This document shows, piece by piece, positions 57,207 to 64,000 of a stretch of DNA of 64,000 nt. The notes beneath the pieces are model-generated. The model had not been told where the DNA came from. It worked only from the letters and a program-made list of their open reading frames with translations, and made no database searches. A program made the translations under genes and the position numbers. Every line of letters begins with the position of its first letter. The first letter of the stretch is position 1. The stretch lies in the NCBI RefSeq assembly GCF_011602485.2, contig NZ_CP050022.2, positions 5,600,001-5,664,000 on the forward strand, read 5' to 3'. The DNA is from Bradyrhizobium sp. 1(2017). Lineage in GTDB: Bacteria > Pseudomonadota > Alphaproteobacteria > Rhizobiales > Xanthobacteraceae.

Positions 57207-57989
57207 TCACCTTCCCGTCCAGACTGGCTTCCTCTTCTCGCTGAACGCCTTCAGCCCTTCCTTGGCGTCCTCGGTCATCGCGAGCAGCGCGATCTGGCTT
57301 TCGGTGTAGGCGATGCTCTCGTCGAACGACATCGAGGCGATCGCGCGCATGGCGTATTTGCCGCGGCGGATCGCGGTCGGCGATTTATCGACGATGCGGC
57401 CGATCAGCCAGTCGACCTTGGCATCGAGCTCGGCCGTGGGCACGACGTAGTTCAGAAGACCCGCGGCCTGCGCGGCCCTGGCGTCGAACGGCTCGCCCGT
57501 GAGCGCCCATTCGTTGACCAGCCGCGGCGGCGCGATGCGCTGGAGCAGGCTCAGCACCTGCATCGGGAACACCCCGACCTTCACCTCCGGCAGGCCGAAG
57601 ACGACATGGTCGGCCGCAACCGCCATGTCGGTCATGCACAGAAGGCCCATGCCGCCGGCCATGCAGACGCCGCCGACCCGCGCAATCGCCGGTTTGGTGG
57701 CGTTCTGTGACAAACGTAACAGATCGGCATAGTCGACATTTGGTTTGGAATGATCCATCGCGAAAGCCGCGCCGGAATTCTGCAGATCGGCGCCCGCGCA
57801 GAACGCCTTGTCGCCCGCGCCCGTCAGCACGATGACGCGGACGTCCTTGTCGTCATGCGCGTCGCGATAGCCTTTGGTGATGCCGGCGATCACGTCGCCG
57901 TTCAACGCGTTGCGTTTCTCCGGCCGGTTGATGGTGATCCAGAATGCCTGCCCGCGCTTCTCGGTGATGACGCCTGTGGTGTTGGTCAT
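57207..57989 (-). CDS. enoyl-CoA hydratase/isomerase-family protein
   Basis: 260 residues from ATG 57989; the frame extends to 58064. Crotonase fold: DKAFCAGADLQNSG, VCMAGGMGLLCMTDMAVA and FGLPEVKVGVFPM. One of the two catalytic Glu residues of hydratases is kept (PEV), the other (after GG) is Leu, so isomerase or other chemistry is possible. Stands alone; converges on the repeat downstream. Confidence 0.87.
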   Translation of the reverse strand: MTNTTGVITEKRGQAFWITINRPEKRNALNGDVIAGITKGYRDAHDDKDVRVIVLTGAGDKAFCAGADLQNSGAAFAMDHSKPNVDYADLLRLSQNATKPAIARVGGVCMAGGMGLLCMTDMAVAADHVVFGLPEVKVGVFPMQVLSLLQRIAPPRLVNEWALTGEPFDARAAQAAGLLNYVVPTAELDAKVDWLIGRIVDKSPTAIRRGKYAMRAIASMSFDESIAYTESQIALLAMTEDAKEGLKAFSEKRKPVWTGR

Positions 57990-58154
57990 GACACGCTCGC
58001 TTCCTTGCTCCCGTTTGCAGCCATTTGCGGCAGGTCGGGCAGCGCGCGCAAGGGCAATCTGCACGCGCCGTCACCATAGCGTGTGCGCGCAACTTCGCTT
58101 GTCGATTGAATTGCGGGTCGCGGCCGCTATCCTGACTGGAGATTTTGATCACCG

Positions 58155-59552
58155 ATGAGCCATTTCATGCGCGCCGCATTCATGTTGTTGCTGGCAGGCC
58201 TGGTCGTGTTGAGCGGCGGCACCGCGGGCCGTGCAGCCGATGCCGCGAAGATCGCGCTCGTGATCGGCAATGCCAGATATCCGGACAATGAGTTCGTGCT
58301 CAGCGACGTCGCCAACGATGCACAGGATGTCGCCGAGGAATTGAAGCGCGCCGGTTTCGTCGTCGACAGCCAGAGCAACGTCACGGGCGATGCCATGCGA
58401 CGAGCGCTGGATTGCTTTTATGCCCGCATCGAACGCGGCGCGGTGGCGCTGATCTTCTTCGACGGTTTCGGCATCCAGTCCAACCGGCAGACCTACCTGT
58501 TGCCGGTCGACGCGCAGGTCTGGACCGAGCCCGATGTCTCGCGTGACGGCTTCAGCCTCGACACCATCCTCGCCGAGATGAACACGCGCGGCGCCGCGAT
58601 CAAGATCGCGCTGATCGACGCCTCCCGCCGCAACCCGTTCGAGCGGCGCTTCCGCCGCTATTCGGCGGGTCTTGCGCCGGCGATCGTGCCGAACAATTCG
58701 CTGGTGCTCTACTCCGCCGCGCTCGGCGCGGTCACGGCTAGCGGCAAGACCGATCGCAGCCTGTTCGTCGCCGAGCTGCTGCGCGAGATGCGCGCGCCGA
58801 ACATCAGCGCCGAGCAGGCCCTCACCAACACCAAGAACGGCGTGGTTGCCGCCACCAAACGCGAGCAGGTGCCCTGGCTGTCGTCCTCGCTGACGACGGA
58901 ATTTTCGTTCGCCAGCCCCGTGACGCGACCGCCGGGTGACAAGGCCGCCGATCCGTTGCCAACCAAGCCCGAACCTCAGGTGCAGGAGCCGCAGAAGCAG
59001 GTCTGCGAGGCACCGCAAGCAGAGCCCGCTCCGATCGCGGACGAGCTTGCGAGAGACCCTGTCGTCGCCGATCTCAGCCGCAAGGTTGCGGCCAACACCA
59101 ACGACGTCGCCTCGCGCTACAAGCGCGGCCAAGTCTACGCGATCAAGCGCGCCTACGCGCTCGCCATGCTGGATTTCGACGCCGTGATCCGGCGCGCGCC
59201 CAGGGATGCCGAAGCGCTGAACAACCGCTGCTGGACCCGGGCTGCGACCGGCGACCTGCAAGGCGCGCTCGCCGACTGTAATCTCGCGCTCCAGATCAAC
59301 CCGGGACTGAGCGATGCACTCGACAGCCGCGGGCTCGTCAACCTCAGGCTCGGACGCACCGCCGAGGCGATCAAGGACTACACCGACGCGATCCAGCGCA
59401 ACCCGCGCTCCTCATCCTCGCTGTTCGGCCGCGGCATCGCAACCCGCAAGAGCGGCGGCGACGGCGCCACCGACATCGCGCTGGCGAAGTCGATGAACCC
59501 TGATATCGCCAAGGAGTTCGCAGGGTACGGCGTGACGGAGTGCGTGCCCTAG
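58155..59552 (+). CDS. secreted caspase-fold protein with TPRs, catalytic dyad lost
   Basis: 465 residues with a signal peptide about 1-28. Residues 31-235 have the caspase fold (KIALVIGNARYPDNE, LSDVANDAQDVAEELKRAGF, YLLPVDAQVW). In active members a His lies in a GHG motif and a Cys in DACR; here they are GFG (Phe105) and DASR (Ser157), so the protein should not cleave peptides. Residues about 314-436 form three TPRs (ALNNRCWTRAATGDLQGAL and others). Probably a periplasmic scaffold; a distinct subfamily with DASRRNPFERRF is, from memory, common in Bradyrhizobium. Confidence 0.85.
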   Translation: MSHFMRAAFMLLLAGLVVLSGGTAGRAADAAKIALVIGNARYPDNEFVLSDVANDAQDVAEELKRAGFVVDSQSNVTGDAMRRALDCFYARIERGAVALIFFDGFGIQSNRQTYLLPVDAQVWTEPDVSRDGFSLDTILAEMNTRGAAIKIALIDASRRNPFERRFRRYSAGLAPAIVPNNSLVLYSAALGAVTASGKTDRSLFVAELLREMRAPNISAEQALTNTKNGVVAATKREQVPWLSSSLTTEFSFASPVTRPPGDKAADPLPTKPEPQVQEPQKQVCEAPQAEPAPIADELARDPVVADLSRKVAANTNDVASRYKRGQVYAIKRAYALAMLDFDAVIRRAPRDAEALNNRCWTRAATGDLQGALADCNLALQINPGLSDALDSRGLVNLRLGRTAEAIKDYTDAIQRNPRSSSSLFGRGIATRKSGGDGATDIALAKSMNPDIAKEFAGYGVTECVP

Positions 59553-61639
59553 GCTGAGGCCGCCTTCCTGATCCAAACCTTGTTGTCGTGGAACGCGGCG
59601 CCGCCGATCGGTGCGATGGTGTCTGCGCCCGTCAGCATGTTGATGCCGCGGCCGCCCACATGATTCTTGTTCGGGTGAACGGATTCGGCGATCAGCACGC
59701 CGCGCCGCACGCCCTCGAACAGCGCAGCGATCAGCGTGGTCTCGCCACGTGTGTTGCCGAGCGTCACCGCATCGCCGTCGGCGATGCCCAGCGCGGCCGC
59801 ATCCAGGGGATGGATCATCACGCAGGCCCTCCCCTCGCGCGCCTGCGAGGACGGCGTCTCGTTGAACGTGGTGTTGAGGAAGCTGCGCGAGGGACTGGTC
59901 GCGAGCCGGAACGGGTGAACCTGATCGGTGTGCTCGATCACCGCCCAATGATCCGGCAGCGCCGGCATCTTGTCGAAATCGCCCATGGTCTGGCCGAACG
60001 GCGGATGCGCCCAGTCGGCCTTGAAGTGGAATTTCTTGTCGGCATGGGCAAAGCCGTCGAGATAATGCGAGGTGCGGAAATCCGGCTGCAGGTCGCGCCA
60101 GATATCGGCTTCGAGGCCGGCAATGTCACCGTGATCGCTCAGCTTGAGCGTCGCGTCGATCAATTCGCGCGGCGTCAGCTCGAAACCCGGATGCTTCGCG
60201 CCCAGCCGCGGCGCCAGCGCCTGCAGCACCTCGTGGTTGGAGCGGCATTCGCCAGGCGGGTCGATCAGCTTCGGCCCCACCGAGATGTGCTGATGGCCGC
60301 CGCCGTAATAGAGGTCGTCATGCTCCATGAACATGGTCGCCGGCAGCACGATGTCCGCCATCTCGGCGGTCTCGGTCATGAACTGCTCGTGCACCACGAC
60401 GAACAGATCCTCGCGGGCAAAGCCCTGTCGCACCAGCGCCTGCTCCGGAGCCACCGTCATTGGGTTGGTGTTCTGGATCAGCATCGCCTTGACCGGACCC
60501 TTGCCGTGCAGGGCCTCGGCGTCGCCGGTGAGGATGCGGCCGATCTGCGACTGGTCGAGCGCGCGCGTGGTCTTGTCGATCGCGTCGTGGCCTTCGATGA
60601 TGGATTCGTTGAAGTGCCACAGCGCGTAATTGTTGAAGAACGCGCCGCCGCCTTCATATTGCCAGGCGCCCGTCACCGCTGGAATGCACAGCGCGGCGTG
60701 CATCTGCGTCGCGCCGTTGCGCGAGCGGGTGAAACCGTAGCCGAGCCGGAAGAAGGTCCGCTTGGTCTCGCCAACCGCCTTGGCAAAGGCTTCAATCTCC
60801 GCCACCGGCACGCCTGAGATGGCGGACGCCCATTCCGGTGTGCGCGTCTTCAGATGCGCCTCGAGCTCGGCGGGGCAGTCGGTGTACTTGTCCATATAGG
60901 CGCGATCGGCATAGCCGTCGCGGAACAGGACATGCATCACGCCGCAGGCAAACGCGCCGTCGGTGCCGGGTCGCAGGATGATCCTGATGTCGGCCTGCTT
61001 CATGGTGTCGTTGTCGTAGATGTCCACCGCGGCGATCTTCGCACCACGCTCCTTGCGCGCGCGGGCGGCGTGCGTCATCACGTTGACCTGGGTGTTGACG
61101 GGATTGGTGCCCCAGATCACCACGAGGTCGGATAGCGCCATCTCGCGCGGATCGACGCCCGCGATCCTGCCGGTGCCGATCGCAAAGCCGATGCGCGCGA
61201 CATTGGCGCAGATGGTCTGATAGAAGCGCGAATATTTTTTCACATGGGTGAGACGGTTGAGGCCGTCGCGCATCACGAGGCCCATGGTGCCGGCGTAGTA
61301 ATAGGGCCAGATCGATTCCGCACCGAACTCGCGCTCGGCCTGGTTGAAACGATCCGCGATCTCGTCCAGCGCCTCGTCCCAGGAGATCCGCGCGAATTGC
61401 CCGGAGCCCTTCGCACCGATGCGGCGCATTGGAAACGTCACCCGCTCGGGGTGGTGGATGCGCTCGGCGTAGCGGGCGACCTTGGCGCAAACGACGCCAG
61501 CCGTGTAGGTCTGCTTTTTCGAACCGCGGACGCGGCCGATGCTGCGGCCTTCGACCACCTCGACATCGAGGGCGCAGGCCGAGGGGCAGTCATGCGGACA
61601 GGTCGAATGGCGGATTTCGATCTTGGCGTGCTGGTTCAT
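59549..61639 (-). CDS. molybdopterin-dependent oxidoreductase of the DMSO reductase family
   Basis: 696 residues from ATG 61639; the frame extends to 62017. A 4Fe-4S site is formed by Cys14, Cys18, Cys22 and Cys51 (CPHDCPSAC and VVCAKVARY), followed by the Mo-bis-MGD domains: WDEALDEIADRF, DLVVIWGTNPVNTQV, QNTNPMTVAPEQ, EMADIVLPAT and a C-terminal molydopterin-dinucleotide domain (GDAVTLGNTRGETTL). No small subunit or membrane anchor is adjacent. Lacks a Tat signal, so it may be cytoplasmic, as in formate dehydrogenase or nitrate reductase-like assimilatory enzymes. Substrate unknown. Confidence 0.88.
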   Translation of the reverse strand: MNQHAKIEIRHSTCPHDCPSACALDVEVVEGRSIGRVRGSKKQTYTAGVVCAKVARYAERIHHPERVTFPMRRIGAKGSGQFARISWDEALDEIADRFNQAEREFGAESIWPYYYAGTMGLVMRDGLNRLTHVKKYSRFYQTICANVARIGFAIGTGRIAGVDPREMALSDLVVIWGTNPVNTQVNVMTHAARARKERGAKIAAVDIYDNDTMKQADIRIILRPGTDGAFACGVMHVLFRDGYADRAYMDKYTDCPAELEAHLKTRTPEWASAISGVPVAEIEAFAKAVGETKRTFFRLGYGFTRSRNGATQMHAALCIPAVTGAWQYEGGGAFFNNYALWHFNESIIEGHDAIDKTTRALDQSQIGRILTGDAEALHGKGPVKAMLIQNTNPMTVAPEQALVRQGFAREDLFVVVHEQFMTETAEMADIVLPATMFMEHDDLYYGGGHQHISVGPKLIDPPGECRSNHEVLQALAPRLGAKHPGFELTPRELIDATLKLSDHGDIAGLEADIWRDLQPDFRTSHYLDGFAHADKKFHFKADWAHPPFGQTMGDFDKMPALPDHWAVIEHTDQVHPFRLATSPSRSFLNTTFNETPSSQAREGRACVMIHPLDAAALGIADGDAVTLGNTRGETTLIAALFEGVRRGVLIAESVHPNKNHVGGRGINMLTGADTIAPIGGAAFHDNKVWIRKAASA

Positions 61640-61869
61640 GGCAAATTCGTAACACCAAACCACCTGCCAGCCGAGGGCATTTATCCGGCAATGCCCATGC
61701 GATTTGCTCAGATCGCGTGCGCTGCCGGTTCCTGCCGCGACTGCGAAGAGCGCGCGGTCGCACCGAAACCCTCCCGATATTCCCGAAATGATCGGCCAGT
61801 CAGCCGTCGACAGCCCGCATTTCCTGCCGTTACAGTGCGGCCAACAAAAACGACATCGGGGAGGTGGGC

Positions 61870-62844
61870 ATGAAGGCCCGACAATTGATGCTGGTGGTCG
61901 CGGTCGGCTCGATCGGCGCCCTCTCCGCAGCCCCCTCATCGGCGCAGGATTATCCCAACCGCGCGGTCCGGATCGTGGTGCCGTTTGGGGCCGGCGGACC
62001 GGCCGACGTCGCGGCACGGCTGATCGGCAACGTCCTCCAGGAGAGCTTCGGCCAGCCCTTCGTGATCGAGAACCGCACCGGCGCAGGCGGCGTCATCGGC
62101 ACGATCGAAGCGGCCAAGGCGCCCGCCGACGGCTATACGCTGCTCATGATGTCCAACACCCAGACCGCGAATGAATCGCTGCTGACGGCGGACAAGCGCA
62201 AGTACGAGCTGATGCGCGACCTCGCGCCGATCGCGCCGGTGAACTATTCCGATCTCGTCATCGTGGTGAACCCGCAGGTTCCGGCGAAGACGCTGCAGGA
62301 GTTCGTTGCACTGGCCAAGGCGCAGCCGGGTAAGCTGAATTACGCTTCCTCGGGCCAGGGCACGCCCTATCACATGGCCGGCGAGCTGTTCAAAGCCATG
62401 GCCGGCATCGACGTGGTGCACGTGCCCTATCGCAACAGCGGCGAGGCGCGCAGCGGCGTCATCGGCGGACAGGTGCAGATGATGATCGACGCAGTGCCGG
62501 CAATGGCCCCGAACATCGGCGAGAACCAGGTCCGCGCGCTCGCAACCACCGGCAAGCAGCGCTCAGCGGTGCTGCCGAACGTGCCGACCGCGATCGAGGC
62601 CGGGGTGCCCGGCTATGAGGCCACGATCTGGCTCGGCCTGATGGCGCCCGCTGGGACGCCGAAGCCCGTCATCGACAAGCTCAATGCGGCCGTCAACGCA
62701 ATGGTGAAGCGACCCGACATCGTCAAGCTCTGGACCGAGCAGGGGGCCATCCCCATGTCGATGACACCGGAGGAATTCGAAAAATTCCTGCGCGGCGACA
62801 TCGAGAAATGGGCCGACGTCGTCAAGAAGTTCGACAAGTCGTAA
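61870..62844 (+). CDS. orphan Bug-family (TctC-like) periplasmic binding protein
   Basis: 324 residues from ATG 61870 with GGGGAGG upstream; GTG at 61864 is an alternative. Signal peptide about 1-25 (VGSIGALSAAPSSAQ). Family marks: YPNRAVRIVVPFGAGGPADV, VIENRTGAGGVIGT, YASSGQGTPYHMAGEL, HVPYRNSGEARSGVIGGQ, and NVPTAIEAGVPGYE. Ligand unknown; no TctA or TctB adjacent. It lies between two molybdoenzyme loci, with 230 bases of shared upstream region. Confidence 0.9.
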   Translation: MKARQLMLVVAVGSIGALSAAPSSAQDYPNRAVRIVVPFGAGGPADVAARLIGNVLQESFGQPFVIENRTGAGGVIGTIEAAKAPADGYTLLMMSNTQTANESLLTADKRKYELMRDLAPIAPVNYSDLVIVVNPQVPAKTLQEFVALAKAQPGKLNYASSGQGTPYHMAGELFKAMAGIDVVHVPYRNSGEARSGVIGGQVQMMIDAVPAMAPNIGENQVRALATTGKQRSAVLPNVPTAIEAGVPGYEATIWLGLMAPAGTPKPVIDKLNAAVNAMVKRPDIVKLWTEQGAIPMSMTPEEFEKFLRGDIEKWADVVKKFDKS

Positions 62845-62859
62845 GGCTTTGGCACGAGA

Positions 62860-63330
62860 ATGCCCACCATTCAATTCCAGCTCAACGGCGCGGCGACGGC
62901 CGTGGATACCGATCCCGACCGGACGCTGCTCGACCTGCTGCGCAGCCGGCTCGGCATCACCGGTGCGCATTTCGGCTGCGGCGCCGGTGAATGCGGTGCC
63001 TGTTACGTCATGGTCGACGGCCGCGCGATGGCGTCCTGCGACATGCCGATGTGGTCGGTCGCGGGCAAGGACGTCGTCACGGTGGAAGGTCTCGGAACGA
63101 TGGAACAACCGCATGCGCTGCAGCGCGCCTTCATCTCCGAACAGGCGATGCAATGCGGCTACTGCGTCCCGGGAATTCTGGTCAGTGCGGCGGCGCTGCT
63201 GAAGCGCAACAAGTCGCCGACGGAGGCGGAGGTCAGAGCCGCACTGGACCGCAACCTGTGCCGCTGCGGATCGCACAACCGCATGGTCCGCGCGGTGATG
63301 CGGGCCGCATCGGAGATGGCGACGTCATGA
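62860..63330 (+). CDS. (2Fe-2S) small subunit of a xanthine dehydrogenase-family enzyme
   Basis: 156 residues with the plant-type cluster (GCGAGECGACYVMVDG) and the second cluster (QCGYCVPG and LCRCGSHN) of CoxS/IorA/NicA-type small subunits. It moves electrons from the molybdenum cofactor subunit, whose gene starts on its stop (ATGA). The substrate could be an aldehyde, isoquinoline or nicotinate type; undetermined. Confidence 0.9.
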   Translation: MPTIQFQLNGAATAVDTDPDRTLLDLLRSRLGITGAHFGCGAGECGACYVMVDGRAMASCDMPMWSVAGKDVVTVEGLGTMEQPHALQRAFISEQAMQCGYCVPGILVSAAALLKRNKSPTEAEVRAALDRNLCRCGSHNRMVRAVMRAASEMATS

Positions 63331-64000
63331 GTGTGCCGTCCCCTGCCCAAAAGCTGCCCGTCAGCCTCGCAGCCAATCCAAGACTGTCGTCCTGGGTAAG
63401 GTTCACCGGCGAAGGCCGGGTGGCGATCTCGCCCGGCAAGGTCGAAATCGGACAGGGCATCGTCACGGCGCTCGCCCAGATCGCCGCAGACGAGCTCGAC
63501 ATCGATATCGCCCGCGTCGAGATGATCCGCGCCTCGACGGCGGCCAGCCCGAACGAAGGCGTCACCTCCGGCAGCCTGTCGATCCAGCAATCCGGCCGCG
63601 CGCTGCGCCACGCCTGTGCCGAAGTGCGCCAGCGCTTCCTCACTGCTGCATCGGAACGGCTGGGCGTCGATGCAATGCTGCTCGATGTCGACGACGGCAC
63701 GATCTCCGGTCCGGGCAATGTCAGGACCAGCTATTGGGAGCTGGCTGACGAGGTCTCTCTCGACCAAGACGCCACCGCGGGTGCGGCAGCGAAGAGCGCT
63801 GCGACGCGCGCTCTCGCGGGACATTCGGTCCAGAGGATCGACATTCCCGACAAGGTGTTTGCGCGGCCGCGCTTCATCCACGATCGCACGCTGCCGGGCC
63901 TGGTGCACGGACGCGTGCTGCGGCCCGATGTCTCGGGTGCCAAATTGACCAAGCTCGATGAGGAGGCAGCGCGCAGCGTTCCCGGCCTCGTCGCCATCGT
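63327..64000 (+). CDS. xanthine dehydrogenase-family molybdenum subunit (5' part)
   Basis: The open frame runs from ATG 63327 to the window edge (224 codons). WVRFTGEGRVAISPGKVEIGQGIVTALAQIAADEL matches the N-terminal region of isoquinoline 1-oxidoreductase/aldehyde dehydrogenase type large subunits with an early GKVEIGQG, and RIDIPDKVFARPRFIHD. The catalytic C-terminal half lies outside. Encoded with the Fe-S subunit as an overlapping pair. Confidence 0.85.
   Translation, partial: MSVPSPAQKLPVSLAANPRLSSWVRFTGEGRVAISPGKVEIGQGIVTALAQIAADELDIDIARVEMIRASTAASPNEGVTSGSLSIQQSGRALRHACAEVRQRFLTAASERLGVDAMLLDVDDGTISGPGNVRTSYWELADEVSLDQDATAGAAAKSAATRALAGHSVQRIDIPDKVFARPRFIHDRTLPGLVHGRVLRPDVSGAKLTKLDEEAARSVPGLVAI

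Overview
The window reads as a chromosomal segment of a high-GC alphaproteobacterium, most likely Bradyrhizobium or a close relative. The pointers are dense GC-rich genes with many GTG/TTG starts and stop/start overlaps, a tripartite tricarboxylate transporter with an extra Bug-type binding protein, paired serine-glyoxylate-type aminotransferases, and two palindromic intergenic repeats of the kind common in that group. The taxon is an inference; no rRNA or tRNA gene was seen.

Bases 1-39,002 form a large surface-polysaccharide locus. A plus-strand operon (about 4.45-15.5 kb) encodes a CBS-heptose kinase fusion, a methyltransferase, a NeuB-like synthase fused to a sugar-isomerase barrel, a CMP-sugar synthetase, three SDR enzymes, a second isomerase-type barrel, and pseB-pseC-pseF. 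A minus-strand operon (27.8 to 15.5 kb) converges on it and holds pseG, a formyltransferase, pseI, a surface-carbohydrate protein, a flippase, an oxygenase, methyltransferases, a polymerase-like protein, a chain-length protein and a nucleotidyltransferase-phosphatase fusion. Together these give a full route to CMP-pseudaminic acid, probably with a formyl group at N7, plus most of a GDP-heptose route, plus a second nonulosonate-like pathway whose product I cannot name. A third block (27.95-39.0 kb) has capsule-type, GT2, GT4 and CgeB-like glycosyltransferases, a UDP-glucuronate decarboxylase, an aminotransferase with a cupin partner, a second polymerase-like protein and a second flippase. Two glycans may therefore be built here.

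Bases 39.2-42.2 kb hold a serralysin-type RTX metalloprotease with four 117-residue repeats. After a small protein and a CaiB-type CoA transferase comes a lower-GC patch (44.0-45.8 kb) with a decayed reading frame, an orphan protein and a truncated phage-type P63C gene, which looks like the remains of a mobile insertion.

Bases 45.8-64.0 kb are metabolic: a TctCBA transporter, two crotonase-family proteins, two class V aminotransferases, a divergent GntR regulator followed by a YdiJ/glycolate-oxidase-like flavo-iron-sulfur enzyme and a GlcG/HbpS protein (a likely glyoxylate/2-hydroxyacid module), a caspase-fold protein that lacks both catalytic residues, a molybdopterin oxidoreductase, an orphan TctC-like protein, and the first two genes of a xanthine-dehydrogenase-type molybdoenzyme that runs off the end of the window.
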